Assembly (NCBI RefSeq): GCF_001423265.1
Contig: NZ_LMND01000030.1
Location: 86,996-150,995 of the forward strand
DNA: 64,000 bases
Direction: 5' to 3'
DNA from: Methylobacterium sp. Leaf108
GTDB lineage: Bacteria; Pseudomonadota; Alphaproteobacteria; Rhizobiales; Beijerinckiaceae
Of the stretch, positions 27,245 to 36,462 are shown one piece after another. The first letter of the stretch is position 1; every line of letters starts with the position of its first letter. A program made the position numbers and the translations under genes. The notes beneath the pieces were generated by a model that ran no database searches, was not told where the DNA came from, and worked only from the letters and a program-made list of their open reading frames with translations.

Positions 27245-27946
27245 GGTGTTTCCAACCCACAGGTTCGCAAGCGCCCGAACGCGGGGCGCGCTGTCGAAAT
27301 CGGGACGGCGACGAGCCGTCCGGCGTCTGGGGGCGATGCGTCGCGCAAGCCCGCGTGCTGTGGAGACACGCGGTCGGCGCGGGCGCACGCGCACCCGGAA
27401 GCTGCCGTGGATTGGTAAGGGAATGTCCCCACCGCACGCCGGGCAAAGAGAAACAAGCCTCTTCGGTGCCGGCCTTTGGAGGGCCGACGAGACCAAAAAA
27501 GCCCGTTCGTCGTTGCTTTAAGCTGCGTCCCCCGTGGAGAGCGGGGTTCGCCGGTTTCGCCTCCGGCTGCCGGTTGTTGTCGGGGTCCGGTGTCGCCACC
27601 TGGATGCCGGCCGGAGGGGATCCACCCTGTCGACCATCGATCCTTTAAGACCCCTGGCGGCTGTCCGGCAGTTGGCCGGATGCCCACCAACCGACACGCG
27701 GCCACAGGCACGTGCGAAATTGGGCAAGGGCGATATACGGGCGGGGGGTCGGCGCCACAAGCACAAACAGCCGGCTCACCATTAAAAACAGGCCTCGGGA
27801 GGCAGGCTGTTGCACGGACGCCGCGCTCCTCGTGCAGGCTCTCGTCGCAGGCCCTTCCCAATCGCCGGCGAACCGGCCATCAAGCCGGCACCTCGCCGCC
27901 GCACACATCTCCCAAGCTGCCCTCGACCATCGACAGGACCATCACC
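27245..27946. promoter_or_regulatory. long divergent region and leader of ornithine decarboxylase
   Basis: This 702-base stretch lies between divergent genes: the decarboxylase on the minus strand and a GNAT on the plus strand. On the minus strand it holds a 7-bp hairpin (27488-27482 with 27474-27468). Just upstream of that, a 5-bp AAAGC/GCTTT hairpin runs into six T (27500-27495), an attenuator-like arrangement. Alphaproteobacterial ornithine decarboxylase genes are known to carry a conserved speF leader RNA. I could not confirm its consensus here. No gene is evident. Confidence 0.4.
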
Positions 27947-28447
27947 GTGCCCACCCGCTCCGCCGCCACGAGGCAAACGGCTGCCCCGCGACCGACGATC
28001 CGGGCGGCGACGCCGGACGATCTCGACGCGCTGGTGGCGCTCGAATACGCGGCCTTCGCCAGCGATCAGGCCGAACGTCGGGCGATCCGGCACGCGATCC
28101 GGTCGGCGAGCATGACGGTACTGGTGGCGGTGATGGGGGAGGAGAACGGCGCGGATGTCCTCGTGGCCGCGGCGACCCTGGAACGGCGACGCGGCACGCG
28201 CAGTTCGCGGCTCTCGTCGATCGCCGTCTCGCCGACTCGGACGGGATCGGGCCTCGGCAGCATCATGCTCGACGCCGCGGAGGAGGATGCGCACTCACAC
28301 GGCTGCTCGGTCCTGCGGCTCGAGGTCCGCGCTGACAACGGCGCCGGCATCCGGCTCTACGAGCGGCACGGCTATACGCGCTTTGCGGTCATCCCCGACT
28401 ATTACGAGGACGGCATGGAGGCGTGGCGCTACGAAAAGGCGCTGTAA
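27947..28447 (+). CDS. GNAT family N-acetyltransferase
   Basis: The 166-residue product begins after a short Arg/Thr-rich stretch with RAATPDDLDALVALEYAAFASDQAERR. It continues with SSIAVSPTRTGSGLGSIMLDAAEEDA (acetyl-CoA motif A) and LEVRADNGAGIRLYERHGYTRFAVIPDYYEDG (motif B), very like RimI-type protein acetyltransferases. The GTG start at 27947 has AGGA nearby, and the reading frame upstream shows no family similarity. A target protein cannot be named. Confidence 0.82.
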   Translation: MPTRSAATRQTAAPRPTIRAATPDDLDALVALEYAAFASDQAERRAIRHAIRSASMTVLVAVMGEENGADVLVAAATLERRRGTRSSRLSSIAVSPTRTGSGLGSIMLDAAEEDAHSHGCSVLRLEVRADNGAGIRLYERHGYTRFAVIPDYYEDGMEAWRYEKAL

Positions 28448-28474
28448 AAACCCTCCCCCCGGGTGGGGAGAGGG
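28446..28474 (-). terminator. intrinsic terminator of the 28500-28736 gene
   Basis: On the minus strand a GC hairpin (CCCTCTCCCC pairing with GGGGGAGGG, one bulge) is followed directly by five T (28450-28446). It lies 26 bases past the stop of the small exported gene. It may also act on the convergent GNAT transcript, though without a T-run on that side. Confidence 0.7.
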
Positions 28475-28499
28475 AGCACCGCCGAGGATCCGTTCGAGA

Positions 28500-28736
28500 T
28501 CAGTCGCAGCTTTCCTTGGTGACCGTCTTGCGGTCGCCGTCCTCGTTTTCCTTCGTCACCGTCTTGGAGCGGCAACCGTCGGCGCTCTCGCGGCGCTCGA
28601 TGGTGCGGGTCTCGGAGGCGGGACGGTCGACGATCACCCGGTCGGGGGCGTCGCGCTCGATGATGGTGGTCTGGGCCTGGGCCGCGGAAGCACCAGCCAG
28701 GGCCAGAAGGGTGGCGGCGACAATCGAATAACGCAT
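28500..28736 (-). CDS. small exported protein, unknown
   Basis: The 78-residue product has a signal peptide (MRYSIVAATLLALAGASAAQA) and a short, highly charged mature part: TTIIERDAPDRVIVDRP, then a Cys pair (DGCRSKT...KESCD) framing a KTVTKENEDGDRKTVTK repeat of the KTVTKE motif. GGAGA precedes the ATG at 28736; an ATG at 28748 is in frame but less well placed. Similar repeat-bearing exported peptides occur in Methylobacterium, but no function is known. Confidence 0.7.
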   Translation of the reverse strand: MRYSIVAATLLALAGASAAQAQTTIIERDAPDRVIVDRPASETRTIERRESADGCRSKTVTKENEDGDRKTVTKESCD

Positions 28737-28881
28737 GCGTCTCTCCATCGGGAATACGCGGCCTAACGACGCCGATGGGCCAACCGTTCCGCTTGCGCGA
28801 TGCCGAATTCACCCGGCCGAGACGGGAGGATCGTGCAAGAGCGATCCTCCGTTCCGCAATGGCCCGGTGACGCGGTCGCGG

Positions 28882-31056
28882 TCAGCCCTCGATCCTGGAG
28901 AAATCCGCCACTTCTTGCGTCGCCTCACGCAGGGCATTGAGGAGGGCGAGGCGGTTTTCGCGCAACCGCGGCTCAGCGGCGTTGACGGTGACCTTTTCGA
29001 AGAAGGCGTCCACCGGCGCCCGCAGGGTCGAGAGCGCCCGCATCGCACCGGCAAAGTCCTCCGCCGCCACGGCGGTCGAGGCGGCCTCGCGCGCCACCAC
29101 CAGCGCCTCGGAGAGGGCCCGCTCCTCGGGCTCGCCGGCCGCCGCGAGGGCCGCATCGGGGGCGCCCTCGTAGGCGCGGCCGTCCTTCTTTTCCTCGATT
29201 CGCAGGATGTTGGCCGCGCGCTTGTAGCCGGCGAGCAGGTTCCGGCCGTCGTCGCTGTCGAGGAATCGTCCCAACGCCTCGACGCGGCGGACGACCATGA
29301 GGAGGTCGTCCTGGCCGCGCAGGGCGAAGACGGCGTCGATCAGGTCGTGTCGCGCTCCCTGGTCGCGGAGGTAGACTTTGAGGCGGTCGGCGAAGAAGAT
29401 CAGCAGGCTGTCCGCGATCTGCTCGCAAACTTCCAATTTCACCTGTCGCGTCGTGTGTCCATCGCCGCGTCTCTTTTCATCATACTTGCCCGGCAGATCG
29501 GCCAAACCCTGAACGAACAATACCTGATGCTGAATGATGGTAAGGAGGTGTAAGCGAAAGGAGCCATCAAGGATCAACCGAATGACGCCAAGCGCCGCCC
29601 GCCGCAACGCATAAGGGTCCTTACTCCCCGTCGGCTTCTCGTCGATCGCCCAAAATCCGACCAGCGTGTCGAGCTTGTCCGCCAGCGCCACGGCCACCGA
29701 GACCGGATCGGTCGGCACCCGGTCGCTCGGACCAACCGGCTTGTAATGCTCCTCGATCGCCGCCGCGACGCTGGCAGGCTCACCCTGAAGGGTCGCGTAC
29801 TTGCGCCCCATCAAGCCCTGCAATTCTGGGAACTCGCCGACCATCTCGGTGACGAGGTCGGCCTTGGCGAGCCGTGCCGCGCGCTCGGCGAGGTCAGGAT
29901 CGGCGCCGACGAGCGGTGCCAGTTCGCGCGCCAGCGCCGCGATGCGCTCTACCCGCTGCCCTTGTGTGCCGAGTTTCTCGTGGAACACGATGGTGTCGAG
30001 TTTCGGCAGCCGGTCTTCGAGGAGCACCGCCTTGTCGGTCTCGAAGAAGAAGCGCGCATCCGAGAGCCGGGCCCGCACCACGCGCTCGTTGCCGGCGGTG
30101 ATGGCGAGCCCGCCGTCGCTGGCCACCAGATTCGCGGTGAGGATGAAGGCCGGCGCGAGGGCGTCGCTGCCGCCCTTGCGCAGCACGAAGCACTTCTGGT
30201 TGGCACGGATCGTCGCCCGCACCGCCTCCGCCGGGATCTCCAGGAAGGCCTCGTCGAAGGTCCCGAGCAGGACCACGGGCCATTCGACCAGCCCGGCGAC
30301 CTCCTCGAGCAGGCCGTCGTCCTCCACGAGTTCGAGGCCGCGGGCGAAGGCGAGGTCGCGGGCGTCGTGCAGGATGATGTCCTTGCGCCGCTCGGTATCG
30401 AGGACGACGTGGGCACGTTCCAGCGCCTGGACGTAGTCGTCGAAGCGGCGCACCTCGATCGGACCCGGCGACAGGAAGCGGTGGCCCCAGGTGGTGGTGC
30501 CGGCCACGATCCCGTCGACGGCGAAAGGCACCACCTCCGGCGTCTCGGTCTCCGGGCCGAAGGTGGCCACGATCGACTGCAGCGGACGCACCCAGCGCAA
30601 CGCCCCGGGCTGCGCCGAGGCGGCGCCCCAGCGCATCGACTTCGGCCAGGGAAAGCTTTTGACGACTTGCGGCAGGATCTCGGCCAGGACGTCGAGGGTG
30701 TCGCGGCCGGGCCGCTCGATCACGGCGACGTAGAACTCGCCCTTCTTCGGGTCGGTGACGACGGTCGCCTGATCGATGCTCGTCAGGCCGGCGCTCTTCA
30801 AGAAGCCCTGGACGGCACCGTCCGGCGCACCGACGCGGGGGCCTTTGCGCTCCTCGCGCACATCCTTGCCGCGGGCGGGCAGGCCGGCAACGTGCAACGC
30901 GAGGCGCCGCGGGGTCGCGAAGGCCTTGGCGCCTTCATAGAGAAAGCCGCGCTCGACCATGGCGTCGGTGACGAGCTTCTTCAGGTCGTCGGCCGCCCGC
31001 CGCTGCATGCGGGCGGGAATCTCTTCGGAGCGCAGTTCGAGGAGGAGGTCGGGCAT
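28882..31056 (-). CDS. glyS: glycyl-tRNA synthetase beta subunit
   Basis: The 724-residue product is the beta chain of the alpha2beta2 glycyl-tRNA synthetase. It opens [15 protein letters not shown], contains [40 protein letters not shown], and the HD-like [15 protein letters not shown], and ends in a helical anticodon-binding region. It binds tRNA-Gly while GlyQ holds the active site. It is slightly longer than E. coli GlyS (689). An inverted repeat of 9 bp (28825-28833 with 28842-28850) lies past the stop. glyQ is upstream, separated by a small exported-protein gene. Confidence 0.97.
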   Translation of the reverse strand: MPDLLLELRSEEIPARMQRRAADDLKKLVTDAMVERGFLYEGAKAFATPRRLALHVAGLPARGKDVREERKGPRVGAPDGAVQGFLKSAGLTSIDQATVVTDPKKGEFYVAVIERPGRDTLDVLAEILPQVVKSFPWPKSMRWGAASAQPGALRWVRPLQSIVATFGPETETPEVVPFAVDGIVAGTTTWGHRFLSPGPIEVRRFDDYVQALERAHVVLDTERRKDIILHDARDLAFARGLELVEDDGLLEEVAGLVEWPVVLLGTFDEAFLEIPAEAVRATIRANQKCFVLRKGGSDALAPAFILTANLVASDGGLAITAGNERVVRARLSDARFFFETDKAVLLEDRLPKLDTIVFHEKLGTQGQRVERIAALARELAPLVGADPDLAERAARLAKADLVTEMVGEFPELQGLMGRKYATLQGEPASVAAAIEEHYKPVGPSDRVPTDPVSVAVALADKLDTLVGFWAIDEKPTGSKDPYALRRAALGVIRLILDGSFRLHLLTIIQHQVLFVQGLADLPGKYDEKRRGDGHTTRQVKLEVCEQIADSLLIFFADRLKVYLRDQGARHDLIDAVFALRGQDDLLMVVRRVEALGRFLDSDDGRNLLAGYKRAANILRIEEKKDGRAYEGAPDAALAAAGEPEERALSEALVVAREAASTAVAAEDFAGAMRALSTLRAPVDAFFEKVTVNAAEPRLRENRLALLNALREATQEVADFSRIEG

Positions 31057-31189
31057 GATCGGCGGCTGGTGCCTCGGCCCCCGACCCTCAGGCAGGCGGG
31101 GGCTGCGGAATGACGGGCCGGCCGTGGCCGGGCGATGACGTGCCCGTGTAGAGAGCCCGCTCGGGCGTGTCGAGAAGCGGGCGGCCGCC

Positions 31190-31627
31190 TCAGGGCAGCG
31201 GCGCCGACATGATCGCCTCGAGCCGCCAGCGCTCCTTCGTCAGCGCCCGCACGTCGGTGACGAGCCAGAGCCCGTTCTCCTTGACGAGATCGTAGCGCAG
31301 GTCCTGATTCGAAAAGTTCTTGAAGCGCGCCTGGACCTCGGCCTTGGTCTCGTTCGCCGACAGGGTCTTGAGCACCAGGGTCTTGCGCCAGCCGGCCTGC
31401 GTATCCTGACCGTTGACGTGATAGGCGAACCCGAGCCGCCCGACCTCGCCCTTCGACTCCGTCGCATCCTTTTCGAACAGGGTGCGCAGGCCCTTGGCGA
31501 GGAACCGCCATTCGTTGACGTCGTCCGCGGCGTAGAGGGCGCGCACCGTCTCGACCGGATCGGTGGCCGACTGCGCGATGGCCGGTGCCGCGGCGAGGGT
31601 GACGAGGAGGGCGAGTGTGAGGCGCAT
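31190..31627 (-). CDS. exported protein between glyQ and glyS, unknown
   Basis: The 145-residue product has a signal peptide ([18 protein letters not shown]) and a mature domain: [58 protein letters not shown]. The layout resembles SnoaL/NTF2-like or DUF3828 exported proteins, but I cannot place it firmly. GGAG lies eight bases before the ATG. Lying between the two subunit genes of one enzyme, on the same strand, it is probably co-transcribed with them. Confidence 0.7.
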   Translation of the reverse strand: MRLTLALLVTLAAAPAIAQSATDPVETVRALYAADDVNEWRFLAKGLRTLFEKDATESKGEVGRLGFAYHVNGQDTQAGWRKTLVLKTLSANETKAEVQARFKNFSNQDLRYDLVKENGLWLVTDVRALTKERWRLEAIMSAPLP

Positions 31628-31840
31628 GATGTCCGCTCCCGCTTGATCGCGTCGCTGTCCGTCGGTGGGCCGTGTCACGCAGGTCTGGAAACGGTCGTCG
31701 ATCTTGGGGTTTTTGCCGACTTGGCTGCGCCTCATTAATGACGCCCCCGAACCGCCGACGATGTCGGGGCTTCGTCGGCCCCGCCAAGGTGATGACGGTG
31801 CCGACGATGATCCGCGGGACCGGCGCTCGTGGTCTGATGT

Positions 31841-32800
31841 CTAGGGCGCACCACCACCCGCGGTCCTCAGCCACGCCGCCCCGCACGCCTTCGCCAGTTC
31901 CCGCACCCTGAGGATGTAGCTCTGGCGCTCGGTCACCGAGATCACGCCGCGGGCGTCGAGCAGGTTGAAGACGTGGCTCGCCTTGATGCACTGGTCGTAG
32001 GCCGGCTGGGCCATGCGATGGCGCTCGGTCTGCGTGGCCGGGGCGCCGGCGTCGAGATAGCTGCGGCAGGCCTTCTCCGCGTCGGTGAACTGCCGGAACA
32101 GCATCGCCGTGTCGGCGGCCTCGAAGTTGTGGCGGGAGTATTCCTGTTCCGCCTGCAGGAAGACGTCGCCGTAGCTGACGCGGTCCTCGCCAGAGCCGCC
32201 GTTGAAGTTGAGGTCGTAGACGTTCTCGACGCCCTGGACGTACATGGCGAGGCGTTCGAGACCATAGGTGAGTTCGCCCGCCACCGGTGCGCATTCGAAA
32301 CCGGCCACCTGCTGGAAGTAGGTGAACTGGCTGACCTCCATCCCGTCGCACCAGCATTCCCAGCCGAGACCCCAGGCGCCCAGCGTCGGGCTTTCCCAGT
32401 CGTCCTCGACGAAACGGATGTCGTGGAGCTTCAGGTCGACGCCGATGGCGTCGAGGGAGGCGAGGTAGAGCTCCTGCAGGTTGGGCGGGTTCGGCTTCAG
32501 GATGACCTGGAACTGGTAGTAGTGCTGCAGCCGGTTGGGGTTCTCGCCGTAGCGCCCGTCCTTCGGGCGGCGGGAGGGCTGCACGTAGGCGGCCTTCCAG
32601 GGCTTGGGGCCGAGCGCCCTGAGCGTGGTGGCCGGATGGAAGGTGCCCGCGCCGACCTCCATGTCGTAGGGCTGCAGGATCACGCACCCCTGGGCGGCCC
32701 AGAAGTTCTGGAGCGTGAGGATCAGCCCCTGGAACGAGGTCTTGTGGGACGAGATCTCGTCAGACGAGAGTTTGGGCGCGGGATCGACGGCGCTCGACAT
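31841..32800 (-). CDS. glyQ: glycyl-tRNA synthetase alpha subunit
   Basis: The 319-residue product is the catalytic alpha chain: [45 protein letters not shown] at the N-terminus, [24 protein letters not shown] (motif 2), and [21 protein letters not shown] (motif 3), all intact. It activates glycine with ATP. The start at 32800 gives an N-terminus slightly longer than E. coli GlyQ (303). The longer frame to 32950 adds residues unlike the family and was not used. Confidence 0.97.
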   Translation of the reverse strand: MSSAVDPAPKLSSDEISSHKTSFQGLILTLQNFWAAQGCVILQPYDMEVGAGTFHPATTLRALGPKPWKAAYVQPSRRPKDGRYGENPNRLQHYYQFQVILKPNPPNLQELYLASLDAIGVDLKLHDIRFVEDDWESPTLGAWGLGWECWCDGMEVSQFTYFQQVAGFECAPVAGELTYGLERLAMYVQGVENVYDLNFNGGSGEDRVSYGDVFLQAEQEYSRHNFEAADTAMLFRQFTDAEKACRSYLDAGAPATQTERHRMAQPAYDQCIKASHVFNLLDARGVISVTERQSYILRVRELAKACGAAWLRTAGGGAP

Positions 32801-33016
32801 GGAATGGCGTCCGGTGCGGTTGACTGGCGGGCAGCGTTTAAGGGGGTCGCCCCCCGTGTCAACGGCACCGCTCTGCACGGTGGTGTGTGCCCGGGCACGC
32901 AATTCCGCCACGATTCGATTTAGGCCCGGAACTGTCCCGCCTGCAGCCAAGTTTATGCAGCAATCAAGGGGTCGCGGATCGTCTTCGGATGGTCCCGTAA
33001 ATCGGAATGCCGGATC

Positions 33017-33262
33017 ATGCGCCAGTCGTTCACTGTCTTCGCCGCCGTCCTCGCCGCCTCGCTGGTCGCGACACCTCTGGTGATCAGCGCCTCCAACGCC
33101 TTCGCAACCCCTGAGAGCACGGATGCCGTGGTGATGCCCGCGGTGGTGACTGCGATCGAGGTCGCGCCGGTGGCCGCACCCGTCGTCGCCGAGACCTGCC
33201 AGCGCAAGGTCCGCGTCGTCTATGCCGGCTACGCCCAGGCGGGCTGCACCGCCGCCCGCTGA
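33017..33262 (+). CDS. small exported protein, unknown
   Basis: The 81-residue product has a signal peptide ([30 protein letters not shown]) and a short Val/Ala-rich mature part. It ends with two cysteines ([23 protein letters not shown]) that could form one disulfide. It stands alone between divergent glyQ and the convergent S49 peptidase gene. No family is recognised. Confidence 0.65.
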   Translation: MRQSFTVFAAVLAASLVATPLVISASNAFATPESTDAVVMPAVVTAIEVAPVAAPVVAETCQRKVRVVYAGYAQAGCTAAR

Positions 33263-33269
33263 GCCGGCC

Positions 33270-34142
33270 TCACAACCCGAACCGCGCCCAGGCCGCCCTC
33301 TCGTCGAGGGCGGCGATCGCGTCCTCGGCCAGGTTCGGCATTCGTGCGAAAGACGTTCCGCCGGGTCCGGCCCGCCGCAGGAGCCGCGCGATCAGCGAAC
33401 CCCGGCGGTCCGCCACGAGGACGAGTTCCACCGCCTTGCCGTACCGCTCCCTCAGGGTCGAGCGCACGTCGCCGAGGCCGTCGACCAGACCGAGCTCGAG
33501 TGCCTGCCGCCCGGTCCACACCGCGCCGGTGAAGAGGTTGCGGTCGGCCGTCAGCTTCGGGCGGCGCTCGCGGACCAGGGCGGTGAAGAGCTCCTGCACG
33601 TCGGCCTGGATGGCGAGCAGGCGGGCGACGTCGGCCGGGTCTTCCGGCCGGAACGGATCGAGCATGGCCTTGGCCTCGCCCTGGGTGTGGATGCGACGCT
33701 CGACACCCAGACGCTCGATGAGCCTGTCGAAACCGAACCCCGCCGAAACGACGCCGATGGAGCCCACCAGAGAGGCCGGATCGACCACGATCTCGTCGGC
33801 GGCGCAGGCGATCATGTAGCCGCCCGAGGCCGCGACATCCTCGACGAACGCGAAGACCGGCAGTGTCTTCTCAGCCGCCAGTGCCCGGATCCGCCGATGG
33901 ATGAGATGCGACTGAGCGGCCGACCCGCCGGGCGAATTGATGACGAGGGCCACCGCCGTGATCCCCTTGAGGGAGAAGCCGCGCTCCAGGCTCGAGGCGA
34001 TGCCGGCGATCGACAACCCGGCGCGGAACGGGGAGACCGCGCCGATCGCGCCGCTGAGGCGGATCACCGCCACCCGCGGCACGGTCTTGCGCCAGCGGAC
34101 CGGAAGCATCGAGCGAAGCCAGGTGGGCAGGGTGATCGGCAT
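33270..34142 (-). CDS. S49 family signal-peptide peptidase (SohB/SppA-like)
   Basis: The 290-residue serine peptidase has [16 protein letters not shown] (~66-79), [15 protein letters not shown] with catalytic Ser106, [14 protein letters not shown], and [10 protein letters not shown] with the likely base Lys158. The Ser-Lys spacing of 52 matches family members. It degrades membrane-embedded peptides such as cleaved signal peptides. There is no clear N-terminal membrane anchor, so it may be peripheral or anchored by its amphipathic start. It is in the same direction as, and 84 bases past, the methyltransferase gene. Confidence 0.93.
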   Translation of the reverse strand: MPITLPTWLRSMLPVRWRKTVPRVAVIRLSGAIGAVSPFRAGLSIAGIASSLERGFSLKGITAVALVINSPGGSAAQSHLIHRRIRALAAEKTLPVFAFVEDVAASGGYMIACAADEIVVDPASLVGSIGVVSAGFGFDRLIERLGVERRIHTQGEAKAMLDPFRPEDPADVARLLAIQADVQELFTALVRERRPKLTADRNLFTGAVWTGRQALELGLVDGLGDVRSTLRERYGKAVELVLVADRRGSLIARLLRRAGPGGTSFARMPNLAEDAIAALDERAAWARFGL

Positions 34143-34226
34143 GGTCGCGAATTCCCGAGGGCTTGAGTCGGGATGCGGCTTACCACGGCGGGCGACGACC
34201 GCGGGTGCCCCCGCGTCGCCGCAGAC

Positions 34227-34976
34227 TCAGGTCGTGGGAAGACCCGCGCCGCGGTGGAGGGCTTGCGCCTCGGGGGTGAAGCGGCCGTCCGCCTGCTGCA
34301 GCACCAGGGGCGGCAGCAGGCTGGTGGGAGCACGGCTGGCCTTGGTCGCCGTCACCAGGATGCGGATCGCGGGTCGGTCGGCACGGGCATGGACCGGGCG
34401 GATGGCGAGACCGCCGAAGCGGGCGCGCAAGGCCTCCAGGCAATGCTCCAGGGCATCGGCCCGATGGATCAGGCCGAGCCGGCCCTTGGGCCCGAGCACA
34501 TCGGTGCAGGTGCGCAGCCAGCCATCGAGGTCACCGGCGCCGAAGCTGTGGGCATCGCGCTTGCCCGCGACCGGCGACGGGCGATGCCGCGCTTCGTCGA
34601 AATAGGGCGGGTTCGTCACGACGAGGTCGGCCAGTCCCGGCAGGAGGCCGGCGGCATGGCGCGCGGTCGCGGCGGCCAGGATATCGGCCTCGATGACGGA
34701 GGCGCGGTCGCCGAGCCCGTTCAACGCAACATTGGCGCGGGCCAGTTCGACGAGGGTGGCTTCGCGTTCAACCAGGACGACCCGGCAAGCGGGATTGAGC
34801 GCGGCGACCGCCAGCCCCACCGCACCGGCGCCCGCGCCGAGATCGCAGACGGTGCTGCCCGGCTCCGGCGCCACGAGATGCGCCAGGAGGACCGCATCGG
34901 TTCCGGCCCGATGCGCGCCCGGCGGCGGCTGGTGCAGATGCAGTCGTCCACCGAGCCAGGCGTCGGGGTCCGCCAT
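34227..34976 (-). CDS. class I methyltransferase, TrmN6-like
   Basis: The 249-residue product has a GRLHLHQPPPGAHRAGTDAVLLAH start typical of tRNA1(Val) (adenine37-N6)-methyltransferase homologues. The SAM motif VCDLGAGAGAVGLA (~47-60) and the N6-adenine motif DLVVTNPPYFDE (NPPY) follow. It likely methylates an adenine in tRNA or another RNA. The start at 34976 is 2 bases after the DUF2007 stop; a GTG at 34982 is possible. The pairing with DUF2007 is common in alphaproteobacteria. Confidence 0.88.
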   Translation of the reverse strand: MADPDAWLGGRLHLHQPPPGAHRAGTDAVLLAHLVAPEPGSTVCDLGAGAGAVGLAVAALNPACRVVLVEREATLVELARANVALNGLGDRASVIEADILAAATARHAAGLLPGLADLVVTNPPYFDEARHRPSPVAGKRDAHSFGAGDLDGWLRTCTDVLGPKGRLGLIHRADALEHCLEALRARFGGLAIRPVHARADRPAIRILVTATKASRAPTSLLPPLVLQQADGRFTPEAQALHRGAGLPTT

Positions 34977-34978
34977 CG

Positions 34979-35203
34979 TCACGGTGCGCGCAACTCGTGG
35001 GCGAGGCCGGCGTCCGTGAGGAGGCGCCGGGCCTGGAGGGCAAGGTCGTCGGGCACGAGCAGGCGCCGTGAGAACGCGCCGATCGACCCTTCCATCAGGC
35101 TCATGTGGGTATCGGCCACCAGGACCGGGATCTCGGCGCCGTCGAGGAGGGATTGGGCGAAACCGATCAGGACGATGTCGTTTGTGCGGATCAGTTCCGT
35201 CAT
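34979..35203 (-). CDS. DUF2007 domain protein
   Basis: The 74-residue product has the DUF2007 pattern: ELIRTNDIVLIGFAQSLLDGAEIPVLVADTHMS, then SLMEGSIGAFSRRLLVPDDLALQARRLL. The domain resembles a small ferredoxin-like fold often described as a putative signal-transducing domain. A strong GGGGAG seven bases before the ATG decides the start at 35203. It is followed immediately by the methyltransferase and is probably co-transcribed. Confidence 0.88.
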   Translation of the reverse strand: MTELIRTNDIVLIGFAQSLLDGAEIPVLVADTHMSLMEGSIGAFSRRLLVPDDLALQARRLLTDAGLAHELRAP

Positions 35204-35382
35204 GCTCAAGCTCCCCCGGCGGTCGTGTCGACTCGGCTGGCGCGGGCCGCGACACGGGAAAAGCTTAGCCTTTTTCCTTGCGGCATGCTGCGTGTTGCGA
35301 GCGCGGGGACCGCGTGCCATGGGAGCCTGACGGTTGGGGCGCGGGCTCCGCCGCCGACCGCTCAGCATGGAGGCTTGGCCCA

Positions 35383-36405
35383 TTGGGTGTCGTTGTTCCC
35401 TTCGATGAGGCCCGTTCCGATCCGGAAGCGAGCCTGAACGATCTCGTCGCCCTGATGGCCAAGGGCATGGAGCGCGTCAACGCGACGATCCTGTCCCGCA
35501 CCGGCTCCGACGTGGCGATGATCCCGGAGGTGGCCAACCACCTGATCGCGTCGGGCGGCAAGCGCCTGCGGCCGATCCTCACCCTGGCGACCGCCGACCT
35601 GTGCGGCTACGGCCACGGCGAAGGTGCGGTTAAGCTCGCGGCCAGCGTCGAGTTCATGCACACGGCCACCCTCCTGCACGACGACGTGGTCGACGAGAGC
35701 GACATGCGCCGTGGCCGGGTGGCGGCGCGGATCAAGTGGGGCAACGAGGCCAGCGTGCTGGTCGGCGACTTCCTGCTCGGCCAGGCCTTTCGCATGATGG
35801 TGGAGGTCGGGAGCTTACGAGCGCTGGATATCCTCTCGGCCGCCGCCACGGTGATCGCCGAGGGCGAGGTGATGCAGCTCACCGCCGCCAAGAACACCGA
35901 GACCAGCGAGGACGAGTACCTCGCCGTCATCCGCGCCAAGACGGCCGAGCTGTTCGCCGCCGCCTGCGAAGTCGGACCGGTGCTGGCCGACCGCCCCCGG
36001 GCCGAGCAGGCCGCCTGCCGGTCCTACGGGATGAACCTGGGCATCGCGTTCCAGCTCGTGGACGACGCCCTCGATTACGGCGGCACCAGCGCCTCGTTGG
36101 GCAAGAACGTCGGCGACGATTTTCGAGAGGGCAAGATCACCCTGCCGGTCGTGCTCGCGTTCCGGCGCGGCAGTGACGAGGAGCGGGCGTTCTGGCGCCG
36201 GACCCTGGAGCAGGGGGCGCTGGCGGAGGGCGACCTCGATACCGCCTTGGCGATCCTGCATCGGCACCGGGCGCTGGACGACACCATCGAGCGCGCCCGC
36301 CACTACGGCGCCATGGCCCGCGATGCCCTCGCATTGTTCCCGAACGGCCCGATGAAGGCGGCGCTCCTCCAGGTCGTGGATTTCTGCATCGCGCGGGCGC
36401 ACTGA
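35383..36405 (+). CDS. polyprenyl diphosphate synthase (IspB-like), TTG start
   Basis: The 340-residue prenyltransferase has GGKRLRPILTLAT (~59-71), the first Asp-rich motif LLHDDVVDESDMRRG, and the second AFQLVDDALDY. A GKNVGDDFREGKITLP segment follows. It elongates isoprenyl diphosphates, probably the C50 side chain of ubiquinone. No ATG fits: the frame has GGAGG nine bases before TTG at 35383, giving M-GVVVPFDEARSDPEASLNDLV, the usual N-terminus. It is divergent from DUF2007. Confidence 0.9.
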   Translation: MGVVVPFDEARSDPEASLNDLVALMAKGMERVNATILSRTGSDVAMIPEVANHLIASGGKRLRPILTLATADLCGYGHGEGAVKLAASVEFMHTATLLHDDVVDESDMRRGRVAARIKWGNEASVLVGDFLLGQAFRMMVEVGSLRALDILSAAATVIAEGEVMQLTAAKNTETSEDEYLAVIRAKTAELFAAACEVGPVLADRPRAEQAACRSYGMNLGIAFQLVDDALDYGGTSASLGKNVGDDFREGKITLPVVLAFRRGSDEERAFWRRTLEQGALAEGDLDTALAILHRHRALDDTIERARHYGAMARDALALFPNGPMKAALLQVVDFCIARAH

Positions 36406-36462
36406 GCCGGGCGGCCGGCGGCATCGCACGACTGCGCAGGTCCGCCCGCGCCGGATTTCCCG

